The notes below the pieces were generated by a model, which saw nothing but the letters and a program-made list of their open reading frames with translations, ran no database searches and was not told where the DNA came from. DNA of 64,000 bases from Chaetoceros tenuissimus (taxonomy: Eukaryota > Bacillariophyta > Thalassiosirophyceae > Chaetocerotales > Chaetocerotaceae): the NCBI GenBank assembly GCA_021927905.1, contig BLLK01000072.1:1-64000 (forward strand), in the 5' to 3' direction. Made by a program: the position numbers and the translations under genes. This document shows positions 33,290 to 44,371 of this stretch, one piece after another. Position 1 is the first letter of the stretch; each line of letters begins with the position of its first letter.

Positions 33290-34695
33290 TTTGCTTTTTT
33301 TGTTTGTTTTTGTCTTGTCCTATTAAACTTATCTTTTTTCCACCTTGAACTATACCTTGGTCGAACTTTTCTTTGCCCATTTGCCGAAGTCTTTTGCCTT
33401 CATTACTACATGCTTCCAAAATTCTACTACTTCTTCCTACACCATCGTGTCCTCTGTCTTCGTTTTCATGTCCATTAAACAGGCCAACATTTTCGAATGG
33501 ATTTTCACGCATAAAGTCCACAGTTTCTCTTTCGTAGACTTGAAATTCTTCAATCTTGCTTACAGCAGTATCACGGTTTTGAACAAGATAATTGTGTAAC
33601 CTCATAGCTGCATCTATCACCTTTAAATTTTTATCAAGATCAAATTGCAAAGGCTTCCAGAAGATGCCCCAACGCATGTCTATTTCTCCAAACGCACATT
33701 CTACCCAGATGCGACAAGTTGAATGGTGGTAGTTGAAACTATCTTTTGCTGAATTTGGCAATGCATTATCAAATGGAGTCAAAAGAAATGACCTGATGGC
33801 ATATGCAGAGTCACCAACAATGTAAAACCCCATCGCAAGAAGATCTCGAAATCTTAAAAGAAGTTTGTCATGCAAGGTCGTCTTTTTAAAAGCTGTTGAG
33901 TCATGCTCCGATCCTTTGCATTTGATGCTTCTCCAAATGACAAGCTTTTCTTTGTTCACAATAGCTTGTACATTATTTGCATAAAAACCTTTCCTGCTGA
34001 AGTAAGAGGCAATATGTCCTGCACCATCGTTTGATCTTGGCCGTCTAATTTTTACTAACCAACCATTTAATGCCCCAATACAACCACTTATAATACCACC
34101 ATGACTTCCACATGATTGAAATTTGCGACTCTCAGATCGTAGCTTTGCTACATCCTCAAAATAAGCCAATCCTGGATATGATATCACTCTATTGTTGCAT
34201 ATCCAGTCTCTTATCGTTACGTGGAAGATTGTATAGGTGTACGTATAGCCACTACAGTAAAGTGCAGCTATGTCGAGATATGATCCGCCAGCTAGTAGCT
34301 GTAATGTAATAGCTAACTTTACTTCACCACAGATATAACCCCCAGTGGTGAAAGAATTTGCATAGAACCTTCTCTTTTTTTTTAGAATTGATTGGAATTG
34401 ATTCTTCATCATCAAAATAGTGCAGACTTCTGAGATACTCCTCACTTTTAAATTCTTCCTCGCCAACCGCATGTTTGATCTTTTTACAAAGCTCCTTAAA
34501 GCACCCTTTGGACATTCTGAATGTTCTTCTGAAATTTTTATCAGAAAGCGAATCTACAAATTCTTGCCACAAAAACCTCTTTCTTGGAATACATTCTTGT
34601 GCAGCTCTGCTTTTCTCTTCACAGATCAATGAATGGCGTATGCAAATCATACATAAATGCAATACGAATGTCCAAGATACATATAGATTCACCAA
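33290..34695 (-). pseudogene. Harbinger transposase (DDE_Tnp_4 type), inactivated
   Basis: The N-terminal part has NFRRTFRMSKGCFKELCKKI, the helical entry of PIF/Harbinger transposases. The catalytic part follows: GCIGALNGWLVKI, then SRKGFYANNVQAI, GDSAYAIRSFLLTPF, and VECAFGEIDMRWGIF with MRLHNYLV. In the family the first box usually reads GALDG, and here the aspartate codon is AAT (Asn). The second Asp (GDSAY) and the Glu (VECAFG) are present. The N-terminal part and the rest lie in different frames, with the shift near a poly-A/T run at about 34375, so it is a pseudogene twice over. The C-terminus runs into gypsy-derived DNA near 33.29 kb. The usual Myb-like partner gene was not found. Confidence 0.88.
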
Positions 34696-34810
34696 GTTTC
34701 TGATTAGATTAATTCATGTCATGGCGTACACTTATAGATTTCATCTATTGATACTATCTTCACATGTTTCTTTTTTCATGAAGGGAGGTGCATGAAGATC
34801 TTTTCAACAT

Positions 34811-35039
34811 CGGAGAATTATCAGGCATTTTAGAAAAAACTGGATGTCAATAATTGTCCGCGAAAAAACTGGTCCAGTTTTAAATAGGGTCGGCCGAGGG
34901 GTATTTCAAACTGGCCCAGTTTTCTGCCTGTAAATTAACGTCCCAGTTTTTTTGAATGGCTACGAAACGGGTTATGTGTACAGAAAAAAACTGGCACGAC
35001 TAAAAACTGGCCAAAAACTGGCCATTGACAGAACGGGTC
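34811..35039 (-). repeat. Right TIR of Harbinger, 229 bp uninterrupted
   Basis: It is the uninterrupted partner of the two left parts. It contains repeated AAAACTGGCC-like words (at least five), possibly transposase-binding repeats. Confidence 0.9.
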
Positions 35040-35190
35040 TTAGATACCATCTACAAATATATATAAAAACTCCACACCATGGGGTCGGTTGCCCACGTCA
35101 ATGTGTCGTCACTATACTAGGCTAGTCACCTGCCTGAACTCTATGAGTTTCAGTGAAGGGGATATTTGTCAGGTTCACTCCACGAAAAAA

Positions 35191-35904
35191 ATGAAAAAAA
35201 AAAGTATTTCATGGTCTCTACAATTATTTCTTCTTGTTCTTTTGTCATGGTTTGCCTTAAACAGAAATAAAAAAATAATCTGCATTTTTGCTGAAACGAG
35301 AGAAAATAGCGACCTTGTTCATTTTTGCGGTTTAAATAAAAATGAAACATTCGGAACTCGTAAAACTCTAATTACTCATGATGATAACAAACTCTTATTG
35401 AATTCTCAATGCAGACTCATTGACAGCAATGGTAATACGAAAACTTTGAAGATGATGCCACCTGATGGAACTGTGATCTTTAGTACTACAATTTATGGAA
35501 AGGCATGTTTACAAAATTTGATGGATATGCTAGCTGAGCTTCTAACAGTTGAGAAAAGAGAAGAGGAATCCAAAATACCAAATATAAATCAGAAAAGCAT
35601 TTAGCCATGATAACTGTATCAGGGAATGAAACCCTAACTCCTCTACTAAGAATACTTTCCCAGAAGCACGAGATTCTGGCATCATCCATCATTATTGCAA
35701 ACCTCACACAAGACTTTGGCCCAATATCAAGAATAGGGTCAGTAGATGCATGCTTCCCTGAATCAAGTAATTATACATTTGTAGTCGGAGATGATGATGT
35801 GGTGTATAACAAAAAAGCTGTATTTTCAGAACTACCAAATGTGTATAAAAAGATTCAACAACAATTTAAAATTGATTTATCCAAAATAATGGTAGGATAT
35901 TCAG
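35191..35904 (+). pseudogene. Host glycosyltransferase-like gene, 5' part (disrupted)
   Basis: From ATG 35191 the text begins MKKKSISWSLQLFLLVLLSWF, a signal-anchor helix of a type II Golgi-type membrane protein. A lumenal-domain-like region follows (FCGLNKNETFGTRKTLI, PPDGTVIFSTTIYGKACL). After a frame change near 35.58 kb it continues MITVSGNETLTPLLRILSQK to an acidic triple FVVGDDDVVYNKKAVFSEL that resembles the metal-binding DxD box of GT-A enzymes. The gene is cut at 35904 by a gypsy element (duplication TTCAG). The upstream end lies directly against the Harbinger element. The enzyme family is an inference from layout; I cannot name the GT class. Confidence 0.6.
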
Positions 35905-36261
35905 TGTCGTGCGACCACCTTGTGATAGCTAAAAAGACAGTTAAACTGCCGTTATCGCAAGAAACGTTAGATACTACCTAACGTTTCTAGCCTTGTTCAC
36001 AGAGAAAGCATTGAAAGGAACATTCAAATAGACCATCTGTTAAAACAGATGCTCAAGGACGAATCGAGATCAACATTGAACTCCACATCGATCTCTGATC
36101 CTCCTTGAAGGATCTTCTAGGAAAAGCCAAGAAGATCTGAAGCAGGAAACGACAAGCGATGAAGGAAACAATACACATAGTGATAATTCTCACAATTAAC
36201 CTTTGGTTATTTTTACACACACACACTTGCTTTTTACGTATTCGCGCTTATACCTACGACA
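35905..36261 (+). repeat. 5' LTR of the gypsy element
   Basis: 357 bp. It contains an (AC)n run and TTGCTTTTTACGTATTCGCG near its end. The sequence behind it (TTATAACGTTATAGTTG) was not matched to a tRNA. Confidence 0.95.
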
Positions 36262-36546
36262 TTATAACGTTATAGTTGAACTCAAACTTTTACTATAACT
36301 TATTATCGTTACTCAGCTTTCGCTTCAAGAGATAGAGCACCTGCTTCTAACTCTTCCAACCGCAGAAATTTTTCTGCTGCCCCAAGACGCCGTTTTGCTC
36401 GTCCAAACAGACCAAGAAACCGTGCAACCCTACCACCCCTCCCTCAACTCCGTCCTGGTGAGCAACGCTACCTCGGAAAACCTAAGGAGGAACTTGTTGC
36501 CCTTGAAACCAACCCTATTTGTCTTCCACCTCTAAACCATGACGCT

Positions 36547-38118
36547 GTGTACAACGGAGCCAAGAAGATTCTAGTGAAGAAGGCAAGAGGGCATGACACT
36601 ATTACCTCAGAGATTGAGATTCCCAAGATCTCAAATCTCTTTGGAGATCCTTTCGATGGACGCACTCTCGAAATTCATCGTGTAGCTAAGACTACAGCTG
36701 CAGGACTATGTGCTACAGAGGAAGGGAGAAACCTAAACCAACACATGACTTACCTTGATACCTGGCAGGAAGCTTGTGCAGGCTCAGCTCAGACCAGTTT
36801 CAACCAAAATCTAATGGTGGTGATGAATGAGTTTTGCAAGCCTGGAGGCATGATGGACAAAGCTCTTCGAGATGAGGAAACGGAGGAGCAGACTGACCAT
36901 ATGTTCAAGGTGATTTTTTCCTTCGGTAGAACAATCGATGGTGATGCTTTGCTCAGAGTGAACCACAACTTGAAGCACCTCATCGAAAGTATCAAGAAAG
37001 CCGAACCTGGAGTCCTGACCAAAGAGGATAAAATCTTGCCTCGATTAGAGTGGGCTAGTGAAGTTCTAGACAACCGTGTAAGGGATAAAATGGAGGAAGA
37101 AAAGAAATCTGATAGTGAGGAAGAAGATCAACCACAGATGAACCCTTACAATCATGAGGACTTGATGATGGATGCCCAAGGAACCATCAATCAGGAAAGA
37201 TCCCACCATGAAATAAAATCTATTGAGGATCCTTCCAAGAGTTCCGAGGTGAATGAGACTGGAGACACTCTAGTTGTTCATGATGAGAAATTGAAAAGTA
37301 ATGAGGACACCCTACTTGAGGAGGATATGAAAGAGGGGGAGATTCTAGCCTCAGAGAAAGAAATGGAGGAAGCTAAATCGCCTGTTGAACGAAAACAGCC
37401 TCGCTCAACGGATATGGAGGAACAGGCAACTAAGAAGACTAAATTAGTTGGTACTGAGGGCCTGCTAGAGGAAGATGCTGGAGGAGCCGACCATCTAGAG
37501 GATAAGGCTGGTACCCAAGAAGATACGTACAGAGAGGACCTTCCTTGTACCCAGGGAGATACGTACGGAGACGACATTCCTGGAGGAGAACTATTACTTC
37601 AAGAGGAACATGACATTGAAGATGGAAAGGAACCTGTAGGCTCTATCTTCAAGATCAAGCCAGCTGCTGTGGTCAACACCCCGGTACCGTGGGTTACTAT
37701 CAAGCAGGAAGAGGATAGCACAGCAAATTCCATGATCGGAGTAGAGACTAATGAGCAATTTGAAGAGCCGTGGCCAAGCAGCGATGTAGAAATGGTGGAT
37801 GAGGATAGTAAACCAGCTGCAAAGGACATGAACATGGAGGAGGATTTTAGTTTGAACTCTACGAACGATGGCATGCACGAGCCGTCGGAAATGTCTCCTC
37901 GGAGAAACAGGGTTAAGAAGAAATCCAGAACATCCAAACACAAGAAGAGGAAAAGTCCGAAAATAGGAATGCCTACCGTGAGAAGAGTGACAAGAAGCAT
38001 CACTGCCAACCTAAAGGGCAACAGTGAGAAACTTCTGTCACAAATTAAAGAAAAGGAGAAGGATATGAGTCCAAAGAAAATTTTTTGTATGCAAAATTTG
38101 AAAGACCTGAAAGAGTAA
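36547..38118 (+). CDS. Gypsy upstream protein 1, unknown, 523 residues
   Basis: The frame opens upstream of the listed GTG at 36547 with an Arg/Pro-rich basic string (RRRFARPNRPRNRATLPPLP), so the true start is unsettled. Residues 1-170 look globular (TYLDTWQEACAGSAQTSFNQ, FKVIFSFGRTIDGDALLRV). Residues 180-440 are very acidic and low-complexity (EEEKKSDSEEEDQ, EEDMKEGEI and similar), with a near-repeat TQEDTYREDLPC / TQGDTYGDDIPG. The last 80 are basic (RRNRVKKKSRTSKHKKRK). A capsid-like or RNA-binding role is possible from position. I recognise no family. Confidence 0.55.
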   Translation: MYNGAKKILVKKARGHDTITSEIEIPKISNLFGDPFDGRTLEIHRVAKTTAAGLCATEEGRNLNQHMTYLDTWQEACAGSAQTSFNQNLMVVMNEFCKPGGMMDKALRDEETEEQTDHMFKVIFSFGRTIDGDALLRVNHNLKHLIESIKKAEPGVLTKEDKILPRLEWASEVLDNRVRDKMEEEKKSDSEEEDQPQMNPYNHEDLMMDAQGTINQERSHHEIKSIEDPSKSSEVNETGDTLVVHDEKLKSNEDTLLEEDMKEGEILASEKEMEEAKSPVERKQPRSTDMEEQATKKTKLVGTEGLLEEDAGGADHLEDKAGTQEDTYREDLPCTQGDTYGDDIPGGELLLQEEHDIEDGKEPVGSIFKIKPAAVVNTPVPWVTIKQEEDSTANSMIGVETNEQFEEPWPSSDVEMVDEDSKPAAKDMNMEEDFSLNSTNDGMHEPSEMSPRRNRVKKKSRTSKHKKRKSPKIGMPTVRRVTRSITANLKGNSEKLLSQIKEKEKDMSPKKIFCMQNLKDLKE

Positions 38119-38972
38119 AAAGAGTCAACTCTACCTACAAATGCATCTCTTGTCAGGAGACTATTGGCTATGATGCCTTCAAGCTTATGTGCAGAATTTG
38201 CTATGACAAGTATCTGAGAACTATGGAAGAGCTTCAACATGTTCCTATTAAATTCAAAGATGGCATTCTTAAAATTGATCACCAAATTTTCCAGACACTT
38301 GTCCAAAGAGTAATCGAGGCTTTTGTGGGTCAACACTTTAGACTTTCTAACCATCCAGTAACCAAACATGCACTCAAGGAAGCAGTGATCAAGTGTAATA
38401 GAAAGCAGAGTGCCAACACCAATCAAAAAACCTACAAAAAGTACAAATTAAATGGTGCCGTTGTCGACCCAAATGACAGAGTATTTCAATATACCTTCTT
38501 TTTGCTAATTCTCTCTGAATGGAGAGCTGCCTGTATTAGCAGAAGTGTTGCTGTGGAAAAGTCCTTCGTGTTTTTTGAACTCTTAGAATTAGAAAAAGCA
38601 ACTATTATGTCAGTTATGCAAGCAGACATTGACAATGTAACCCAGCTTTGGAGCAAATTGAAGAAGGAATACGAAGGAAAAGTTAAGTATACTCAAGATG
38701 GCTCACCCCTAACTAACGAATTTAAATGCCTCGTCCATTATGACAGTGTGCAAGACACCTTTTTTTGTGAAGATTCAGTCCTGGGTATCGTCATCGAAAC
38801 CTTGACTGAATTTCTACTTCCAGCTCCAGACGGAAGTTTGAGGCATGAGGTCCAAGAGGATCATGAGCCAGCAGTACAGGAAATCCTCAATAAACTGTAC
38901 AACTTTGATCACATCAGAAACGAGAAGGAGAGAAGCATCGTCAATGAGGAGGATAAAGAATCCTTGACCTAA
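38085..38972 (+). CDS. Gypsy upstream protein 2, unknown, Cys-pair N-terminus
   Basis: The start has two CxxC pairs 12 residues apart (YKCISCQETIG ... MCRICYDKYL), a zinc-ribbon-like layout. A predicted helical domain follows (DHQIFQTLVQRVIEAFVGQH, FFLLILSEWRAACISRSVAVE), with an acidic end. I know no such protein in standard Ty3/gypsy elements. It lies between upstream protein 1 and Gag. Confidence 0.5.
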   Translation: MYAKFERPERVKRVNSTYKCISCQETIGYDAFKLMCRICYDKYLRTMEELQHVPIKFKDGILKIDHQIFQTLVQRVIEAFVGQHFRLSNHPVTKHALKEAVIKCNRKQSANTNQKTYKKYKLNGAVVDPNDRVFQYTFFLLILSEWRAACISRSVAVEKSFVFFELLELEKATIMSVMQADIDNVTQLWSKLKKEYEGKVKYTQDGSPLTNEFKCLVHYDSVQDTFFCEDSVLGIVIETLTEFLLPAPDGSLRHEVQEDHEPAVQEILNKLYNFDHIRNEKERSIVNEEDKESLT

Positions 38973-39052
38973 CACAAGTACATCTGTACTCCTTCCTTGA
39001 TAAAAAGACTCTTGACAGCATCTACCAAGTAGCAGAGTATGCTTCTGCTAGG

Positions 39053-40238
39053 ATGCGAAGGGAGGATAGTGAAAAAGAGGAGTCAGACATGGGAAACAGT
39101 AGCGACCAAGGATTAAAAGAAGAAGACATCGAAAAATTAGATGCTATTTTTTCTAACATGAAATTTGCCAAGTCATCATCAGAAACATCATCTGTGCCTT
39201 CAAGCCTTCCAGGATTGACTCGAAGAGGATATGCAAGCTCATCTTATTCGGGTGATAGCATACTTAATGACGTTGCTGATATTCTACTAGACGAGATATT
39301 GGATGATCCATCAGTCCAAGAAGTCCGAGAACAGGTTGCAAACAAACTCACTGAACTCGACGAATACCTATTTGAAAACCTTTTGATGGATGCAGGACGT
39401 ACCATTCCAAAATTTTTAACAGGTAGTGTTTGACTGTATGGATCACATTGAAAGAGTGTACAACAGACAACCGAAAGAAGTAGAGAACCATGTCTTTAGA
39501 GAAAAAATCAAATTGAAATCGTTCGAAGAAATAGCCGAAGCATTCAAGATTTCAGTTATGAGAGGCATTTTCACTATCATGGGACAAGCAGCAGCACCAT
39601 TTATAGCTGAAAATGCTGTATTTTATATTACAAAAAGAATCACAATACCAGGAGACTGGCCTCAGCAGGAGCTCATCAATTATCTAGAAGATTGCTATGA
39701 AATTCTCATTCTCCTTCCAGATAGTCATTTTACTGTCACAAATTACAATACTGAACAAAAAGATGCAATGAAGAATAACGTATTAATCTGTGCACAGCAA
39801 CGCAGACTGAAGACCCAACTACTTGCACAGCCAAACCTCCTTGAGAAAACCTATGAAGAAGTCAAGAAGGAAGTTATTAAGACTTGTGGCAACATTCAGT
39901 ATGTTCATCACACATCAGACATCAACCCAGGTAGATTCATCCGTCAACAAGGTTCTACACCATGTATTCACTGCAGAGGAATCAATCATAGATCTCACCA
40001 ATGTTATTTTGTTGTTGGATTTCCTGAACGTCATCATTCTAGACCACAATATTTTGCTCCGCCAGGAATGGACAACCAGATGAGAAGACAGCCAGTTCTA
40101 AACCAACAGCTTTTCCAACAGCAAGGAAATAACAATGCATGGAGACCTCAAGGAAATAACAATGCATGGAGACCTCAAGGAAATGTTCCTGCTCATAACA
40201 ACAACAATTACAACAGGACCAACACGAAACTGTTGTAA
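39053..40238 (+). other. Gypsy Gag region with CCHC zinc knuckle
   Basis: A Ser-rich acidic leader is followed by a capsid-like helical region (FEEIAEAFKISVMRGIFTIM, LEDCYEILILLPDSHFTVTN). A knuckle CIHCRGINHRSHQC (CX2CX4HX4C, about 39.96-40.0 kb) comes next, then a Gln/Asn-rich tail with the tandem repeat QGNNNAWRPQGNNNAWRP. Asn-rich low-complexity coding continues to about 40.42 kb. Confidence 0.8.
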
Positions 40239-40449
40239 TAGCAACTACAACAGAGTCAACAACAACTTTGGAAACAATAGAGGACAACGTAATTTCAACA
40301 ACAACAACTTCAACAACAATAGAAGAAGAAACATTTTCAACAACAACAATGGAAACCATCAAACTAACAATCGTCAGCCAGCAGAGGCTCACTTAAATGA
40401 AAACGAAGAATGGAGCGATTGAAAAGGGGGTAGATGCGAAGACCTTTTC

Positions 40450-43400
40450 TTGTTTAGCAAGCAGGAGACAAGAAAGAGAAAGATGAGAGAAAATCATTTG
40501 GGCGAAAAACCACTAGTTAAAAAGCCTAAAAATAAAACTCTATCAAACAACTCTTTCACAGTTTCTTCACATCCTACCACTATCACAATTTGCAACATTC
40601 AGAGAAAACAAGATGGAAAGTATATATCAACAAATACCTTCCTACAAGCGTTAATGGACACTGGCTGTAGTAATAGTCTAATCAAAGAAGAATGGAAAAG
40701 ATTCAGAACAATCAAAGAAGGAAAGAAAATGGAATTCATGACTGGCAACGGAGTAAAAACACTTAACAAACACCTAACACTTGAATTCACCTTATGTGAA
40801 TTCACCAACAAACGAAGAGTCAAATGGAAATTCGTAATAGACGATGGAAATCATTCCTACGATATCATCATAGGCAGAGATCTCTTATGCCAATTAGGAA
40901 TGAAGCTGGACTTTGATAACAAAAAGTTAATCTGGCAAGGAATGGAAATTCAAATGAGGTATCCTCACGAAACTCTATATCAGAAAACTGCATCACAGAA
41001 GAACTCAACCTTCCTAGCACACGAATACAACTTAGAGTCACAACATTCCCTTGCTGCAACAGATAGAATACAAGAAATACTCACAGTCAACAACACATCT
41101 CCAGTAGATTTTAGAAATTGGATTTCAGAAATTGAAAACATCAAGCAAAAAGAAAGAGATCTTCTACTCACAACACTATTAGAGAACAGTGAATTATTCC
41201 AAGGCGACTTGGGCACATGGAACTGTTCTCCAGTCGAAATAGAACTCAAAGAAGGAGCAACGCCATATGCCACAAGACCATATCCAGTACCAAAAATTCA
41301 TGAAAAACAACTCAAAGCAGAAATTCAACGATTTATAGATCTAGGAATTCTAAAGAGGACGCTCAATTCCGAGTGGGCGTCCCCAGCCTTTTTAATTCCA
41401 AAAAAAGATGGAAAAGTATGCTTCATATGCGATTTCCGACAATTGAATGCAAGAATAAAGAAGAAACCATATCCAATTCCACCGATCAGTGAACTCCTCG
41501 GAAAAATGGAACAATTCACATACGTCACAGCGATAGACGTTAGTCTTGGATATCACCACATTAGACTAACAGAGAAGGCTCAAGAACTCTGCACCATAAC
41601 TACACCATACGGACAATACTCATATACAAGACTACCGATGGGTTTAGCAACAGCTCCAAGTATTTTCCAAGACAAAATTCACGAACTTCTTGAAGATCTA
41701 ACCTTTACAAGAGCCTACATAGATGATATCCTCATAATTAGCTTCAAAGATGCGACAGATCACATACAAAAATTGCATGTGGTTCTCACCAGACTTCGCA
41801 TAGCAGGAATAAAGATCAAGAAAGAAAAAGTGCAATTATTGAAATCAGAGATGATATATCTTGGGTACAAGATCACAACAAAAGGAATTGCCCCAGATCC
41901 AACAAAGGTAAAAGCTATCTTAAACCTCGCAAGACCAAAGACAACTCGACAAGTAAAAAGATTCATTGGAATGATTCAATATTATCGTGACATATGGCCT
42001 AGACGCAGTCACATTCTTACACCTATAGTGAATCTCACAAAAGGATACAAAAAAGAAGAAAAACACAAACCTATCAAATGGACTACAGATTGCGAGAAAG
42101 CCTTCAACAAAATCAAGGCAGTAAATGCAAGAGAAACATTATTAGCCTTTCCGGACTTCTCAAAGAAGTTTACAATACATACTGATGCAAGTGACCTTCA
42201 ATTGGGAGCAGTAATATCACAAGAGAATTGACCACTTGCCTTTTACAGCAGGAAACTGACTCAAGCTCAAAAGAACTATACAGTAACAGAAAAAGAACTT
42301 CTGAGCATAGTTGAAACACTCAAAGAATTTCGAACAATTTTATTGGGTTTTGAAATTGAAATTTACACAGATCACGTCAATTTAACTTACAATTCGACAC
42401 TTAGTGACTCCCAACGAGTCATGCGATGGAGAATGATAATAGAAGAATTCGCCCCTGAAATTAAATACATTAAAGGAGAAGCAAACACAGTGGCAGACAG
42501 TCTCAGCAGATTACCACTCATAGAAGATAATGGGTTAGAGGACGACCAAGTCGAAAACAAACTATACGAACTCTTCATGAATGAAGATGTACAGGAAGAC
42601 CAAGAAAGAGGTTTTCCATTGGAATATAAACAAATTAGGAAAAAACAAGAACAAGCACTTCGTGACGACGAAGTACTTAAGCAGGAAATGCAAACAGATG
42701 CTAAGAAGCAATCAGAGAAAAAGCTATTCGGAGTAAAAATGTTCGATGACGAAAGACTGATCACCTATCGAAATCGTATATACATTCCAAAATCGTTACA
42801 AAATGAAACAATACATTGGTATCATTGGGCCCTACAACACCCAGGAGAAAACAAACTCATGCGTACAATTCAAATACATTCTGCATGGCCAAATATGGTC
42901 AAACAAATACAAGAATACACGCGTGTATGCAAACAATGCCAATTGTTCAAGAAACGATCTCTTAAATACAGAAAATTACCACCGAAACAGCTACCACTCC
43001 TTCGACCATGGGAAGAAGTGGCTTTGATCTGATTGGTCCTTACAAAGTAAAAACAAAGCAAAGACAACTTGATGGAAGCGTAAAACCAGTAGAATTAGTT
43101 CTATGCGCCATGACAATGATTGACATAGCAACAGGTTGGTTTGAAATTAAAGAAGTACCAACCGCGCCATATAGAAAAGAAACAACAACTAGAAGAAAAC
43201 GAAAAGAAAACAATGAAACTGCAGATAGAATACAAATCACAGAAACAACAATTATGGACAAATCAAGTGCACGAATGTCTCAATTATTTGACCAAGTATG
43301 GCTTAGCCGTTATCCAAGACCATCAAAAGTAATTTTCGACAATCAAAAGTAATTTTCGACAATGGAGTAGAATTCAAGAAAGACTTCCTACAACTACTAC

Positions 43401-43937
43401 AGGACTATGGAATCAAACCAGTCACAACAACAATTAAGAATCCACAAGCAAACTCTATTTTAGAAAGAGTTCATCTAGTAGTACATAACATGGTTCGTAC
43501 AAATGACCTGAAATCACGAATTTTTGATGCACTTGAACCATGGAGCCAAATCCTCGCTCAAGTGGCATTCGCAATTCGAACCTCATATCACAGAATATTA
43601 GATGCAAGCCCAGCCCAGCTTGTATATCACAGAGATATGATTTTTAACATTACACATTACGTTGATTGGGCAGCAAAGACGAAAGAAAAACAGGCACAAA
43701 TAAATAAAGACAATGAAAGACATAACAAGAAAAGAATATCACATGATTAGCTACGCCGTGGGTGATAAAATTCTAATCATTCCAGATGGTGTACAACGAA
43801 AATATGAATGGGAATATGAAGGCCCGTATGAAATCACTCAAACATACACAAATGGTACAGTACGCATTCAACGAAAGGCCTTCTCGGAACGTATAAACAT
43901 CCGACATTTAATGCCATACCACGAAATGCAACAATAG
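40450..43937 (+). other. Gypsy pol region: protease, RT, RNase H, integrase
   Basis: Protease has LMDTGCSNSLI (about 40.65 kb). Reverse transcriptase has SPAFLIPKKDGKVCFICDFR, DVSLGYHHIRLTEKA and the YIDD box (about 41.72 kb). RNase H has FTIHTDASDLQLGAVIS (about 42.18 kb) and YTDHVNLTYN. The integrase zinc finger lies near 42.8-42.95 kb (HWALQHPGENKLM ... CKQCQLF), the core at 43.1-43.6 kb, and a basic end domain with DGVQRKYEWEYEGPYEI at 43.8 kb. This order is diagnostic of Ty3/gypsy. Fossil region, a few breaks. Confidence 0.9.
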
Positions 43938-44007
43938 AAAAACAACAACAGAAAGAAAGAACGAGACAAGAAACGACAATTCAACTCTCTTTTCAGCTGG
44001 AGGAGAA

Positions 44008-44366
44008 TGTCGTGCGACCACCTGTTAGCTAAAAAGACAGTTAAACTGCCGTTATTGCAAGAAACGTTAGATACTACCTAACGTTTCTAGCCTTGTTCAC
44101 AGAGAAAGCATTGAAAGGAACATTCAAATAGACCATCTGTTAAAACTTAACAGATGCTCAAGGACGAATCGAGATCAACTTTGAACTCCACGTCGATCTC
44201 TGATCCTCCTTGAAGGATCTTCTAGGAAAAGCCAAGAAGATCTGAAACAGGAAACGACAAGTGATGAAGGAAACAATACACATAGTGATAATTCTCACAA
44301 TTAACCTTTGGTTATTTTTACACACACACACTTGCTTTTTACGTATTCGCGCTTATACCTACGACA
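44008..44366 (+). repeat. 3' LTR of the gypsy element
   Basis: 359 bp partner of 35905-36261, preceded by the purine tract GGAGGAGAA at 43999-44007. Confidence 0.95.
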
Positions 44367-44371
44367 TTCAG

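Larger units (their letters stand above)
22068..35039 (-). mobile_element. PIF/Harbinger DNA transposon, about 13 kb with nested insertions
   Basis: The ends are inverted copies starting GACCCGTTCTGTCAATGGCC, flanked by TTA at 22065-22067 and 35040-35042. A 3-bp TTA duplication is typical of PIF/Harbinger. The full TIR is 229 bp at the right (34811-35039). At the left, 164 bp (22068-22231) are separated from the remaining 65 bp (28271-28335) by a MULE insertion, and the two parts add up to 229 exactly. The transposase is near the right end on the minus strand. An undisturbed paralogous target occurs at about 27.89 kb (CCATTAGATACCATCTAC). Gypsy-derived DNA fills 28.9-33.3 kb. The element looks inactive. 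Confidence 0.88.
35905..44366 (+). mobile_element. Ty3/gypsy LTR retrotransposon with extra 5' reading frames
   Basis: It spans 8.46 kb. LTRs at 35905-36261 and 44008-44366 start TGTCGTGCG and end CCTACGACA (perfect TGTC...GACA ends). They are flanked by the 5-bp duplication TTCAG at 35900-35904 and 44367-44371. The LTRs differ by a handful of substitutions and small indels, so the insertion is not brand new but fairly young. Order is two long frames of unknown role, Gag, protease-RT-RNase H, integrase, polypurine tract, LTR. It looks mostly whole with a few breaks. It sits in the host glycosyltransferase-like gene. Confidence 0.95.

Noticed and set aside
34860-35042. Independent MITE formed by the AAAACTGG-rich repeats at 22.1 and 34.9 kb
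   Set aside because: The two copies are inverted and bounded on their outer sides by TTA within one split copy of repeat R, so they are the two ends of one Harbinger element.
37594-38426. Minus-strand frames opposite the gypsy upstream proteins
   Set aside because: Their Leu/Ser/Phe-rich text mirrors the acidic Glu/Asp/Lys coding on the plus strand; no independent motif.
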